Part shown: in pieces, positions 10,630-19,304 of the stretch | How the letters are laid out: every line of letters starts with the position of its first letter | How positions within the stretch are numbered: position 1 is the first letter of the stretch | Source: a virus | Direction: 5' to 3' (one strand) | DNA length: 35,919 bases | IMG/VR virus record: IMGVR_UViG_3300010370_000105 | Coordinates: 1 to 35,919 of that record | Program-made: the position numbers and the translations under genes | The notes under the pieces: generated by a model | Told to the model about the DNA's origin: nothing | The model's input: only the letters and a program-made list of their open reading frames with translations | Database searches by the model: none

Positions 10630-11240
10630 GTGAATAATTTAGTTTCTAGATTATTGGTATAATCCTCAAGAATTTTATTTGAAATTCTTTTTAAAGATTT
10701 TTTTATTCTAAGATCATATACTTCATTATAAGCATTATCAATTTCTTCAATTTTTTTTAACTGCCATCTTCTATGAGCTTCTATAGGATCTAAAAATTTT
10801 CCTAATATAATTTTTTTATTGTTAATTTCAATTTGTGAAATATATTTTCTAGAACTTTTACTATAATAAACACCCAATGGATATTTACTATTTTTTGTCC
10901 TTCCGATGGTTAAAAATGAATTTATTTTATGCGAAACGAAGATGCAAGTTTCTGGTCCATATAATTTATTTCCTGGAACAAGAAAATCTTTATCCAATTC
11001 CTTACCCACCCAATCTTGATTTTCCATCCAAGATTTGAAATTTGAAAATGTTTTCCACTCATCAACAACTTCACATTCACTATAACAAGGATTATAAATG
11101 TGAAACTTTTTATCGTAACACCTCCTCAAAATATGATACCATCTACTATAATAAGGACAACAATATCTTTTCCCATTTTCTATGTACGTTAGAGTGTAGG
11201 AAGCATCATTTATACCTACTCCCCATATTAATTTTTTCAT
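10626..11240 (-). CDS. HNH-type homing endonuclease with AP2-like DNA-binding domain
   Basis: A 204-residue protein. The N-terminal half has YSRWYHILRRCYDKKFHIYNP, then VVDEWKTFSNFKSWM and LDKDFLVPGNKLYGPETCIF, the arrangement of the widespread phage HNH/AP2 endonucleases. The AP2-like part follows: YPLGVYYSKSSRKYISQIE ... ILGKFLDPIEAHRRW, a three-strand DNA-binding fold. It sits between two cell-wall enzyme genes and uses the same dyad, terminator and late promoter module as two other endonuclease genes here. The canonical HNH histidines are not all obvious, so activity is uncertain. Confidence 0.82.
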   Translation of the reverse strand: MKKLIWGVGINDASYTLTYIENGKRYCCPYYSRWYHILRRCYDKKFHIYNPCYSECEVVDEWKTFSNFKSWMENQDWVGKELDKDFLVPGNKLYGPETCIFVSHKINSFLTIGRTKNSKYPLGVYYSKSSRKYISQIEINNKKIILGKFLDPIEAHRRWQLKKIEEIDNAYNEVYDLRIKKSLKRISNKILEDYTNNLETKLFT

Positions 11241-11267
11241 ACTTGAATTTAAACTGGTGGTCTTTTA

Positions 11268-11275
11268 TATTTATA
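11268..11275 (-). promoter_or_regulatory. Late promoter box TATAAATA (AP2/HNH gene)
   Basis: An exact late box inside the dyad loop, 28 nt before the gene start. Confidence 0.75.
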
Positions 11276-11279
11276 CAAC

Positions 11280-11301
11280 AAAGGCACTAAAAAGTGCCTT
11301 T
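11280..11301 (-). terminator. Terminator hairpin upstream of the AP2/HNH gene
   Basis: An 8-bp stem AAAGGCAC/GTGCCTTT with loop TTTTTA, followed by GTTG. The stem is strong and the U-tract weak. Confidence 0.6.
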
Positions 11302-11348
11302 GCCTGACTTGAAAAGAACCACCAGTTCAAGCAATATTATTTAGTTGT

Positions 11349-11900
11349 TTAACTTTCATTATGTTGCAATTTTTCAAAATATTTTCTAGCATAATAATCT
11401 CGTGGTCCTTTAATCCCCCACCTCAACCATTTATTAGCAAGTCTCATATAATCACTAATTGTTTTACCTGGAGTTTTCAACCCTTCTTCAATAAGTTTCC
11501 AATCCCTTTCATAAAACATATACTTAATTTGAGTATCAAGATTGGAAGGATTCCCACCTATAGCAGCAGCAAATTTACCTAATCCATAATACCTATCGCT
11601 TGAGGTCCATTGTGAAATTCCAAATCCACCACTACGACATTGATGGTAATGGACCTTTCCTCCATTTTCACAAGCTTTTGGTTCAAATTGTGACTCTTGC
11701 TTGATATTTGCCATAATAGTTGCAAGAGCATTTTTGTCTGTAATTCCTTGGTCTTGTAATGCTTCTAAAACATAAGATTCATTTTCACTGCAGTCCCTAC
11801 AAATGTATCGTTTTTGTTCAAAAGTATTTGTTGCTTTTGCTGAAAGAGGTGAAAGCAACGTTAAGGCAATTAAAATCGTAGATAGTTTTTTAAGTAGCAT
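11349..11900 (-). CDS. Secreted lysozyme-like protein (phage tail lysozyme type)
   Basis: A 183-residue protein with a signal peptide (MLLKKLSTILIALTLLSPLSAKA). The lysozyme-like fold shows IMANIKQESQFEPKACE with the probable catalytic Glu in KQES, SGGFGISQWTS, LDTQIKYMFYE and RLANKWLRWGIKGPRDYYARK. This is the phage tail lysozyme family, which cleaves peptidoglycan glycan strands. It carries the same structured leader as the RlpA-like gene, so the two are probably controlled together. The AP2/HNH endonuclease gene lies between them. Confidence 0.82.
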   Translation of the reverse strand: MLLKKLSTILIALTLLSPLSAKATNTFEQKRYICRDCSENESYVLEALQDQGITDKNALATIMANIKQESQFEPKACENGGKVHYHQCRSGGFGISQWTSSDRYYGLGKFAAAIGGNPSNLDTQIKYMFYERDWKLIEEGLKTPGKTISDYMRLANKWLRWGIKGPRDYYARKYFEKLQHNES

Positions 11901-11983
11901 TAATTTGAATAGAATTCAGCATCTGTTTAGAGAAAGCGCACATCCTTCTTCTCAGAAGGCAGTCTCCACAGCTCTAGGTTTTT
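11901..11983 (-). promoter_or_regulatory. Structured 5' leader L2 of the lysozyme-like gene
   Basis: The second copy of the leader in front of the RlpA-like gene. The GNRA hairpin is identical; the outer CCGT/ACGG helix changes to CTGT/ACAG on both strands, preserving pairing. Both leaders end in TTCAAATTAATG. Confidence 0.6.
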
Positions 11984-11988
11984 AAAAA

Positions 11989-12008
11989 ATTCTCAAAAAT
12001 ATGAGAAT
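11989..12008 (-). terminator. Intrinsic terminator after the 55-residue ORF
   Basis: Minus-strand ATTCTCA, loop TATTTT, TGAGAAT, then TTTTT. A CTAAATAAT late-like word lies just upstream of it at about 12015-12023. Confidence 0.75.
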
Positions 12009-12028
12009 TAAGTGATTATTTAGGGAAC

Positions 12029-12196
12029 TTAAAACTCAATAGAAACAATTTCAAGTTCATCCTCTTCAGGATCAATCCATTCAAGAAATTCTGAAAGAAT
12101 TGCCTCTGAATCGGCTTCAGATAGACTTTTGTCTTCAGAACGTTCAATAGACCATTCCCGAATGTGAGATACGATGTCTTCAGTTGTAACTAGCAT
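12029..12196 (-). CDS. Small acidic hypothetical protein
   Basis: A 55-residue ORF beginning MLVTTEDIVSHIREWSIERS and ending ELEIVSIEF. It is strongly acidic. A sigma70 promoter lies 25 nt upstream of its start and a terminator follows, so it is a compact single-gene unit, probably early. Function unknown; small acidic early proteins are common host-takeover candidates in T4-like phages, but nothing specific supports that here. Confidence 0.65.
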   Translation of the reverse strand: MLVTTEDIVSHIREWSIERSEDKSLSEADSEAILSEFLEWIDPEEDELEIVSIEF

Positions 12197-12220
12197 AATG
12201 TGTTTTGTGTAGACCGTACC

Positions 12221-12249
12221 ATCTTAGTCTGATTTTTGGGTTTTGTCAA
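12221..12249 (-). promoter_or_regulatory. Sigma70-type promoter of the 55-residue ORF
   Basis: TTGACA at 12249-12244, a 17-nt spacer, TAAGAT at 12226-12221. Confidence 0.75.
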
Positions 12250-12278
12250 GTTCTACATAGAATAGATTAGAAATCATT

Positions 12279-12692
12279 ATGACTTGGTTGTATCAGAAAA
12301 AAGAGTTTACAGAAGTTCCAAAAAATATGGAGGGATTTGTATATCTCATTACAAATCTTGAGAATGGAAAGAAGTATATCGGAAAGAAGAACTTCTGGAC
12401 TCGGCAAAAAGATCGTAAGACTGGAAGGCGCAAAAAGAAAGAAAGTTCTTGGGGAAATTATTGGGGATCTTGTGATGAGTTGAAAGAAGATGTAAAAAAT
12501 CTCGGAGAAGAAAAGTTTCTCCGAGAAATTTTATATCTGTGCCCTCATAAAAAATCTATGAGTTTTTATGAGGCGATGGAACAATTCAAAAGAGATGTGA
12601 TATTACGAGAAGATTATTATAATACAAATATTGAAGGGAAGTTTTTTTCTAGTGAAGTAGAAAGAATTTATGGAATTGTGAAATCAGAATAG
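12279..12692 (+). CDS. GIY-YIG endonuclease-like protein, the only plus-strand gene
   Basis: A 137-residue protein. FVYLITNLENGKKYIGKKNFW matches the GIY-YIG signature (here VYL ... YIG, with basic residues after it), followed by a basic stretch (RQKDRKTGRRKKK). SSWGNYWGSCDELKEDVKNLG and SFYEAMEQFKRDVIL resemble short phage GIY-YIG enzymes such as Seg-type proteins. It lies head to head with the 12029 gene and its 3' end overlaps the convergent 12684 ORF by 9 nt. The opposite orientation suggests independent insertion. No consensus promoter is clear on this strand. Confidence 0.82.
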   Translation: MTWLYQKKEFTEVPKNMEGFVYLITNLENGKKYIGKKNFWTRQKDRKTGRRKKKESSWGNYWGSCDELKEDVKNLGEEKFLREILYLCPHKKSMSFYEAMEQFKRDVILREDYYNTNIEGKFFSSEVERIYGIVKSE

Positions 12693-12839
12693 ACGAATTT
12701 CATCAATATGATCTAATACTTTATTTAAGTATTGACTAGCAAGTTCCTTTTCCTGCCAAGATTTTGGTTCATTTTGAAGTTGGAATTTTAGTTTATAAAT
12801 TTTAGATTTGAGTTCGTAGATATCAGTAATGTGAAGCAT
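12684..12839 (-). CDS. Small helical hypothetical protein
   Basis: A 51-residue ORF beginning MLHITDIYELKSKIYKLKFQ and ending HIDEIRLF. It is predicted almost fully helical with coiled-coil spacing. It overlaps the 3' end of the plus-strand GIY-YIG gene and fills the gap before the terminator at 12871. Function unknown. Confidence 0.6.
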   Translation of the reverse strand: MLHITDIYELKSKIYKLKFQLQNEPKSWQEKELASQYLNKVLDHIDEIRLF

Positions 12840-12870
12840 CTTAGGAGAGCAAGATGTAACTACTTATGAA

Positions 12871-12896
12871 AAAAGAGGGCTTGAAGGCCCTCTTTT
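12871..12896 (-). terminator. Terminator with T-runs on both strands
   Basis: Stem AAAAGAGGGC/GCCCTCTTTT around a short loop, ending in six Ts on the minus strand and four on the plus strand. It ends the structural gene at 12933. Confidence 0.83.
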
Positions 12897-12932
12897 GAAT
12901 TTAAATTATGTTTTTATTAGAATGTTGTAAGA

Positions 12933-14321
12933 TCAATGGGCACTAGTAATTCTTGTGAGAATTTTATTAGCACGTCTTCTTCCTTCTGGTGTTCCCTCTC
13001 TTCTAGCTCTTTTTGCTGCGAGGTTTGCTCTTTGTGATGGAGACATAGACAATCCAGATTCTGTTCCTCTCGCATAATAATGTTTGATTCCACCATCACT
13101 TTTTCCCGATCCTTTACTGCCAGGATGCTCATCATCATAATGACCACTATAAGTAGTTCCACCCTTAGGAATATAGCCACCAAATCCTCTGACTTCATCA
13201 AGAATCTCAGAAACCCACTCTTCACTCATTGAGTTTATAATTGCTTGTGCAGACTCAAGAGACTCAGCGTAACCTTCGTCTAGAAGATGAGAAAGAATGA
13301 ATTCGTGCTCTTCTGGAAGACCATGCCTTCTTCTGAATTGCTTCACCTTTCCTTGATCCTTAAATCTTGTATCTACAGCCTTTTGCCTCATGGTACGAGC
13401 AGCATCAAGTCTTTCTTTACCTTGTAGGTTCCTTGAAGGGGGGGCTTTAGTGACATTTAAAGCCCTAGATTTACCTTCGGGTGATTTAACACTCATTACA
13501 ACATTTGCTTCATAAATCTCCATCATATCATCCCAAGTATAATCGCTCAAATCATAACCTTCATCAAGAAGAGTGTTTACCCAAAGTTCAAAATCTTCAG
13601 CTCTCATTGCCTTACCTAATCTCTGACCAGCTCTATATGTACTTCTAACTGCGGGAATACTCGCCGCAATTCTTCCAGCAGCACCACCAATAGCTCTGCC
13701 AACACCTGGAGCTTCTCTTGATGCCTGTTTTGCAGCAACTCTAAGATATTGGGCTGGTTTAGTATCACTGACATCTTGCCAGGTCTTACCTAAAGTTTGG
13801 AGACCCCTTTTAGTCTGTTCGATATCCTTTTTCCCCTTTTCCATTGCCCATCCGATCAAGCCACCCATTTTAGATTTTGTTTGTGCTGGAGAAGCAGGTG
13901 GTTTTGGTTTTGATGACACAGCAGTTGCAGCTTGGCTACGAAGAGCAGCTTTCATGCCAGAAGGTCTTGATGATGCTTCAGTTTCTGATGCTCTTCTAGC
14001 AGCTTTTTCTCTACGTAGACGAGTAATTGCAGCGGTTCTTGCGCCACCTCTCAATTGACCGACCGATTTTCCAGTTTTTGTAACTGGTTCAATTCTTCCA
14101 CTTCTTCTGGCTTCAGTTAATTCACAAACGTCTAAAATCTCATAAACCAATTCATTAAATTCCTCAACACCAAGTTCTTCAATGAGGTCTTCTACGTCCT
14201 CCTCATTTAGACCTTGCTCATAAAAATATTCTGCAGCAATTTCGGCTTCTTCTGAAATCTCCGGTTGAGAATATACTTGTAAATAAGCCTCTTGAAGATT
14301 GATAATGTCTTTACCGTTCAT
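12933..14321 (-). CDS. Large putative structural or internal protein, LLDEGYA/MSEEW family
   Basis: A 462-residue basic protein with the leader MNGKDIINLQEAYLQVY; LQE-A fits the gp21-type cleavage site. An acidic helical segment (EEDVEDLIEELGVEEFNELV) follows, then a long Ala/Arg/Lys-rich region. Repeats of the DEGY module occur: NTLLDEGYDLSDYTWDDM near 255 and LSHLLDEGYAESLESAQAI with MSEEW near 355. Composition and modules match the proteins at 8520, 9236 and 24980. Late box CATAAATA and a terminator lie upstream. Internal head packaging is inferred. Confidence 0.72.
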   Translation of the reverse strand: MNGKDIINLQEAYLQVYSQPEISEEAEIAAEYFYEQGLNEEDVEDLIEELGVEEFNELVYEILDVCELTEARRSGRIEPVTKTGKSVGQLRGGARTAAITRLRREKAARRASETEASSRPSGMKAALRSQAATAVSSKPKPPASPAQTKSKMGGLIGWAMEKGKKDIEQTKRGLQTLGKTWQDVSDTKPAQYLRVAAKQASREAPGVGRAIGGAAGRIAASIPAVRSTYRAGQRLGKAMRAEDFELWVNTLLDEGYDLSDYTWDDMMEIYEANVVMSVKSPEGKSRALNVTKAPPSRNLQGKERLDAARTMRQKAVDTRFKDQGKVKQFRRRHGLPEEHEFILSHLLDEGYAESLESAQAIINSMSEEWVSEILDEVRGFGGYIPKGGTTYSGHYDDEHPGSKGSGKSDGGIKHYYARGTESGLSMSPSQRANLAAKRARREGTPEGRRRANKILTRITSAH

Positions 14322-14344
14322 TTTTCTTTGAGATACTTTTTAGT

Positions 14345-14352
14345 TATTTATG
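14345..14352 (-). promoter_or_regulatory. Late promoter box CATAAATA
   Basis: It lies 23 nt upstream of the 14321 start, directly behind the nrdB terminator. Confidence 0.7.
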
Positions 14353-14355
14353 AAA

Positions 14356-14386
14356 AAAGACACTTCAGTAATTCTGGAGTGTCTTT
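14356..14386 (-). terminator. Intrinsic terminator after nrdB
   Basis: AAAGACACT/AGTGTCTTT stem with one internal mismatch beyond it, then a T-run on the minus strand. Confidence 0.83.
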
Positions 14387-14391
14387 GAAAA

Positions 14392-15540
14392 TTAGAGTTT
14401 AAAATCTAGAAAACTATCAGGTTTCATATCTTGATTAAGTCCACCAACAAGATAAGAAGTAATTTGAACTTCTTGGGGGGCAACTTGTACTCCTTTACTC
14501 TTCAACCAATTATCAGTCCAAGGAAGAGGATTGGTATTAGCTGGAACATTATAAACAGGTTTTAAACTAATAGCTTTCATTCTCCGATTTGCAATCCATT
14601 CAATATAATTACAAAGAAGAGTTTCATTTAATCCAATAAGAGATCCATTTTTAAAAAGATAATTTGACCAACGTTTCTCTTCATTTACGGCTTTCTCAAA
14701 AGCCTTATAAGTCCATTGTTCTTCTTCTTTTGCAATCCTAATCATATCAGGATCATCGCCAGATTTCCATTTGGATAAGATATTTTGAGTAATATTTAAA
14801 TGAACCGATTCATCTCTTGAAATTAATGAGATAATTTTTGCACTTCCTTCCATCAATTTCAATTCACCAAATGCAAAAGAACAAGCAAAGGAGACAAAAA
14901 ATCTAATCCCCTCCAAAATATTCACAGTCATTATGGCACGGTAAAGTTTTCTCTTTATTTCATAAAGTTCAAACTTACCAATTTCAGTCCCTTCATTATT
15001 GAATTTCCATAAATTAGAAGATGAGTAAGTTTGAGCACTTCGAATATAATCATCATAAGAATCCGTTACACTCTTTGCTCTTTCCAAAATATTATCATCT
15101 TTAATAATGGTATCAAATACTTCTGAAGGATTCGCATAAACATTTTTGATAATGTAGGTATATGAGCGACTATGAATCATTTCCATAAATTCCCATACTG
15201 TCATACACGCTTCCAATTCAGGAAGTGAACAATAAGGAAGAAATGCTATTCCGGGGCCACGAGCGTTCACAGAATCAAGCATAATTTGATATTTTAAATT
15301 TGAGGTAAAAATATGTTTTTGTTCTGGACGCAAGGTCTGATAATCAGATCTATCTTTTTGCAATGTTATCTCCTCAGGTCTCCAAAAGAAACTAAGTTGT
15401 TGTTGTGTAAGTTTTTCAAAGATTGGATACTTATATTCATCATACCTTTGAATTCCCAATGGAGCACCAAAAAACATAGGCTGTTTTTTGGTATCTACTT
15501 CTTCTGAATTAAAAACGGTCATACCTTCTACTTTAGACAT
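14392..15540 (-). CDS. nrdB: Ribonucleotide reductase small (beta) subunit, class Ia type
   Basis: 382 residues. It houses the diiron-tyrosyl radical used by NrdA to make deoxyribonucleotides. All expected residues are present: D89, E120, H123 and E210, E244, H247 as iron ligands, and Y127 as the radical tyrosine in IHSRSYTY. The offset from the E. coli numbering is constant at +5, then +6. The C-terminal tail ends SFLDFKL, for docking with NrdA. It follows nrdA after 12 nt and closes the primase-nrdA-nrdB unit, ended by the terminator at 14356. Confidence 0.97.
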   Translation of the reverse strand: MSKVEGMTVFNSEEVDTKKQPMFFGAPLGIQRYDEYKYPIFEKLTQQQLSFFWRPEEITLQKDRSDYQTLRPEQKHIFTSNLKYQIMLDSVNARGPGIAFLPYCSLPELEACMTVWEFMEMIHSRSYTYIIKNVYANPSEVFDTIIKDDNILERAKSVTDSYDDYIRSAQTYSSSNLWKFNNEGTEIGKFELYEIKRKLYRAIMTVNILEGIRFFVSFACSFAFGELKLMEGSAKIISLISRDESVHLNITQNILSKWKSGDDPDMIRIAKEEEQWTYKAFEKAVNEEKRWSNYLFKNGSLIGLNETLLCNYIEWIANRRMKAISLKPVYNVPANTNPLPWTDNWLKSKGVQVAPQEVQITSYLVGGLNQDMKPDSFLDFKL

Positions 15541-15552
15541 AGTTCTCCTAAT

Positions 15553-17844
15553 TTAAACATTACACGCTAAACACTCTTCTTCATCTGAAGATAAAATTTC
15601 AGAAATTAAATCTTCTAGATTTTCAGAAGAAACATCATCAGTTTTACCATCATAAGTATTGTGATAATAAGCAGTTTTATACCCATTTTTATACATCAAA
15701 AGAAAATCATTAACAAGAACACTAATTGGAACCTCATTATTAACATAATTTTGTGGATTGTAGCTAGTATTTGCACTAATGCCCTGATCAAAAAACTTTT
15801 GGATCATAGCAACTATGTTAATATATCCTTCATTTGAAGGCATATCCCAAAGAAGAGTATAATTGTTTTTTAACTTATTATATTGAGGTACAATCTGCTT
15901 AAGAGTTCCTTTTTTCGATTGTTTGATGGAAAGGTAATCTCTTGGAGGTTCAATGCCATTTGTCGCATTACAAGAAACAGATGAACTTTCTGTTGGTGGT
16001 TGAGCCGAAAGTGTAGTATGACGAAGACCATATTTTAAAATATCTTGACGCAATTCTTCCCAATCGTGTTGATATGGATCATTACAAATTGAATCAATTT
16101 CTTTTTTATATGTGTCAATCGGAAGAATTCCATCCGAATATTTTGTATTTACAAAATTATCACAGACTCCCTTTTCTTTTGCTAATTGAACAGAAGATTT
16201 TAAAAGATAATATTGGAAACTTTCGCTTAAACCGTGAATTGCACTCCAAGCTTTGGGATCATCATATTTAAATCCAAGTTTTGCAAGATAATGAGCAAGA
16301 CCAATATAACCAATACCTAATGACCTACTAGCTCTAGCCGTAATTTCGGCTGCTAACACTGGATACTCTTGATGATCAATCAATTCATCCAAAAACCTAA
16401 CGGAAAGATCACAACATTCTTCAAGTTCCTTATCGGATTTTATTATCCCAACATTAACACAAGAGAGAATACAAAGAGCAATTGCTCCAGATTTATCATC
16501 AATATGATTGATCGGAGATGTTTTTAAAAGCACTTCCATACAAAGGTTGCTCATAGTAACTTGATCCTTAAATGGACCGTGAGAATTACAATGATCAATA
16601 TTCATTAAATAAATTCTACCAGTTTCAGCTCTTTCTTTTAAAATATCAATTATCAATTCTTGAGCCTTAACGACTTTTTTAGGAATTAATGGATCATTTT
16701 CATATTTAACGTAAAGTTCATCGAATCCATCCATTCCAAATTTTTCATAAAGATTAGGAACATCATTGGGCGAAAATAAGGTTATATTTTCGTTTCTGAT
16801 AAATCTTTCATAAAAAATTTTACTCAATTGAATCGCATAATCTAGATTACGAACACGATTGTCTTCAGTTCCTTTATTATTTTTTAGAACAATAATATCT
16901 TCAATTTCTTGATGCCAGATAGGAAAAAATGTTGTTGCAGATCCACCCCTAATTCCATTTTGCGTGCAACATTTTACTGTAGACTCGAATTTTTTAAGAA
17001 AAGGAATAACACCAGTATGAATTACTTCACCATTACGTATTTTTGAGTTAATGCCACGAATTCTACCTGAATTTATACCAATACCAGCACGCTGAGCGAC
17101 ATATCTACCAATTGCCATATCAGAACTAAAAATACTTTCAAGAGTATCATCTACATCAACCAAAACACAACTACTATATTGCCTTAGAGGAGTACGAACA
17201 CCAGCTAGAATTGGAGTTGGAATATTAATTTTATGCTTACTAATGGCATCATAATATCTTTTTACATAAAACATACGGGTCTCTTTAGGATACTTTGCGA
17301 ATCCAGTGAGAGCAATCATTATGTACATAAATTGAGGAGTTTCATAAATCTTTCCAGTACTGCGATTTTGTACTAGATACTTATCGACTACTTGACGGAG
17401 ACCAGCATAAGTAAATAGATAATCTCTTTCGTGATCTATAAAAGAATTGGCCTTATCAATTTCCTCTCTTGAATAATCTTTATGGATCTCGGAATCATAA
17501 ACCCCTAGAGATACACATTTATTAATATGTTCCTCTAAATGAGGCATTTCAATTCTTCCTCCATAAATTTGTTTGCGAATTGAAAAAAGAAGCAATCTAG
17601 AGGCAACATATTGATAATTTGGGTGTTCCAAGTCAATAAGATCGCTTGCAGAACGAATCAGAATCTCTTGAACTTCTGCAGTCGTAATTCCATCATAAAA
17701 CTGAATTCCAGATGTCATCTCCACTTGAGACGCAGAGACCCCAGAAAGACCGCTACAAGCCTCTTCTACCATCAGATGCATCTTTTCAAGATGTAGTGGC
17801 TCAAGGCGACCATCACGCTTTTTAACTTTGATACCGTTGCTCAT
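15553..17844 (-). CDS. nrdA: Ribonucleoside-diphosphate reductase large (alpha) subunit, class Ia
   Basis: 763 residues. It starts with an ATP-cone (residues about 5-95, VKKRDGRLEPLHLEKMH). Active-site residues are visible: C226 (QYSSCVL), N433, C435 and E437 (SNLCMEVLL), C462 (LSCVNVG), with the C-terminal CxxC pair at 758 and 761 (ECLACNV) for re-reduction. It converts NDPs to dNDPs with NrdB. The start overlaps the primase stop as ATGA. The complete set of residues indicates an active enzyme that supplies dNTPs during replication. Confidence 0.97.
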   Translation of the reverse strand: MSNGIKVKKRDGRLEPLHLEKMHLMVEEACSGLSGVSASQVEMTSGIQFYDGITTAEVQEILIRSASDLIDLEHPNYQYVASRLLLFSIRKQIYGGRIEMPHLEEHINKCVSLGVYDSEIHKDYSREEIDKANSFIDHERDYLFTYAGLRQVVDKYLVQNRSTGKIYETPQFMYIMIALTGFAKYPKETRMFYVKRYYDAISKHKINIPTPILAGVRTPLRQYSSCVLVDVDDTLESIFSSDMAIGRYVAQRAGIGINSGRIRGINSKIRNGEVIHTGVIPFLKKFESTVKCCTQNGIRGGSATTFFPIWHQEIEDIIVLKNNKGTEDNRVRNLDYAIQLSKIFYERFIRNENITLFSPNDVPNLYEKFGMDGFDELYVKYENDPLIPKKVVKAQELIIDILKERAETGRIYLMNIDHCNSHGPFKDQVTMSNLCMEVLLKTSPINHIDDKSGAIALCILSCVNVGIIKSDKELEECCDLSVRFLDELIDHQEYPVLAAEITARASRSLGIGYIGLAHYLAKLGFKYDDPKAWSAIHGLSESFQYYLLKSSVQLAKEKGVCDNFVNTKYSDGILPIDTYKKEIDSICNDPYQHDWEELRQDILKYGLRHTTLSAQPPTESSSVSCNATNGIEPPRDYLSIKQSKKGTLKQIVPQYNKLKNNYTLLWDMPSNEGYINIVAMIQKFFDQGISANTSYNPQNYVNNEVPISVLVNDFLLMYKNGYKTAYYHNTYDGKTDDVSSENLEDLISEILSSDEEECLACNV

Positions 17845-18809
17845 ATTTTTTTCCAGGCAGTAAATTTAAGTTTTGCTTCTAAACCAGAATAAGTGTTTGA
17901 TTCTATCAGAGACTGAACATTATGTCCAGCCAAAATCATTTCATTTGGATCCTTGCTTTTAATATTGGAAGGCCAAATCACTACTTTTTGTCCACTTTCA
18001 ATATTACGGGAGATTCTAGATAAGATTTCTGAATTACGTGGTTCATTATCATATACCCAAACGCAATCGTGAATGCCCCACTTAGAGACATCACCATCAG
18101 CTCCACACAAAGCAATTGAGTTGTGAATGAAAGAGGCATCAAATGGACCTTCGGTAATGTAAACAGTTTGATTTTTTTTAACATCATCAAGTCCATAAAT
18201 TTTCGGTGCATTTTCATCAAGCATTATTGTAATATATTTAATTTTGCTTGGGCCAATTGCTCTTCCTTGAAATCCGACTAAATTATCTTGATAAAACAGA
18301 GGAATAATGACTCTTGCTTCATCTCCTTGAATGTCGTCAAATGTAGGTAAAAGAGTATTGACCCAAGACTTAAAATTTTCAACGTAATAATAGTTATTCG
18401 GATTTAATTTTCGGGTTTCTAGATATTGTTTAGCTCTTTCGTTTGAACTTGCTTTTGGTAAATCTAATTTTGGCTTAAACTTTGGTGCATCAAAATGAAA
18501 TGCAGGTTCTGGAGTGGGAAAATTTTTGCCTGCATGGCCTTCCTTAAATTTTTCAAAGACATATTGTTTATGAAGCTCACAATCAATATCCTTTAAAAAA
18601 TTATTAAACGAAATATTTACGCCACAATTATGACATTTATAATTGGTGTTGTTCTTAACTTGATAGAGATATCCTCTTGCTCTATTTTTATTCTTTTTTG
18701 AATCTCCACAAATTGGACAACGAAAATTATATAAATTATTTTTTACTTTTTTAAATTTTTGAAGTCTTGAGGAAAGCAATCCAATGTATTTTACATCCAC
18801 AAAATCCAT
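17841..18809 (-). CDS. DNA primase, T4 gp61 type
   Basis: 322 residues. The N-terminal zinc ribbon is C31-x-x-C34 (CPICGDS) with C59-x-x-C62 (CHNCG). The catalytic TOPRIM-like core shows VYITEGPFDASF (acidic E) and VWVYDNEPRN. This is the T4 gp61 layout; gp61 makes RNA primers with helicase gp41. A sigma70-type promoter lies just upstream, giving an early operon with nrdA and nrdB. Length is close to T4 gp61. Confidence 0.93.
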   Translation of the reverse strand: MDFVDVKYIGLLSSRLQKFKKVKNNLYNFRCPICGDSKKNKNRARGYLYQVKNNTNYKCHNCGVNISFNNFLKDIDCELHKQYVFEKFKEGHAGKNFPTPEPAFHFDAPKFKPKLDLPKASSNERAKQYLETRKLNPNNYYYVENFKSWVNTLLPTFDDIQGDEARVIIPLFYQDNLVGFQGRAIGPSKIKYITIMLDENAPKIYGLDDVKKNQTVYITEGPFDASFIHNSIALCGADGDVSKWGIHDCVWVYDNEPRNSEILSRISRNIESGQKVVIWPSNIKSKDPNEMILAGHNVQSLIESNTYSGLEAKLKFTAWKKI

Positions 18810-18830
18810 AATTTAAAGCAGACAGCTCTT

Positions 18831-18858
18831 AGTCTAGCACGTTTTTCTCAGATGTCAA
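18831..18858 (-). promoter_or_regulatory. Sigma70-type promoter of the primase-nrdA-nrdB unit
   Basis: TTGACA at 18858-18853, a 16-nt spacer, TAGACT at 18836-18831. Confidence 0.75.
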
Positions 18859-18862
18859 CCGA

Positions 18863-19303
18863 TTATTTTTCCATATCAGTAGATTGATGAATATGTCCCT
18901 GATGTTGCATTTGCATTTCAGAAGGAGTCCACCATCCAGATGCAAGAGTAGAAAGTGCTCCAGTAAGAACTACCAAAAGAACTCCACAACCAACTGTCAT
19001 CCATTTAATTTTACCAATTTCTTTTACCTCTACTTCAATCTTATCAATCCTCTTTGAGACTTCTTCGTGTTGTTCTTTGTTTTCTACTTTTAAACCTTCA
19101 ATCATTTTGGAAATCATATCATCAGTTTTACTACATTGCTCAATTCTTTCTTCGTGAACAGCAAGCATTTTACTGATATTTTGACTTGTTTTACCCATTA
19201 ATTGAATTGCTTCATCAATTTTTTTTAATAGCAATTCATAGGAAGAAAGTCTTTCTTCTAGCACAGCAATTTTTGTATCTGCGGTTGCGTTGGGATTGAA
19301 CAT
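18863..19303 (-). CDS. Coiled-coil protein with C-terminal membrane anchor
   Basis: 146 residues. A long heptad-rich helix runs from about residue 10 to 95, then KWMTVGCGVLLVVLTGALSTLA is a membrane segment, and a His/Gln-rich tail follows (HQGHIHQSTDMEK). I do not recognise a family. A run of ten C residues (mRNA sense) lies two bases before the ATG, with no Shine-Dalgarno. Transcription could come from an AATAAATAATT box near 19353. Confidence 0.65.
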   Translation of the reverse strand: MFNPNATADTKIAVLEERLSSYELLLKKIDEAIQLMGKTSQNISKMLAVHEERIEQCSKTDDMISKMIEGLKVENKEQHEEVSKRIDKIEVEVKEIGKIKWMTVGCGVLLVVLTGALSTLASGWWTPSEMQMQHQGHIHQSTDMEK

Positions 19304-19304
19304 T

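Larger units (their letters stand above)
11242..11331 (-). promoter_or_regulatory. Control module of the AP2/HNH gene: dyad, terminator and late promoter
   Basis: The arm at 11331-11312 (CTTGAACTGGTGGTTCTTTT) is complementary, with a few unpaired bases, to 11266-11242, which ends 1 nt before the ATG. Terminator 11280-11301 and late box 11268-11275 lie between. The fold would cover the start region in read-through RNA only. Confidence 0.65.
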
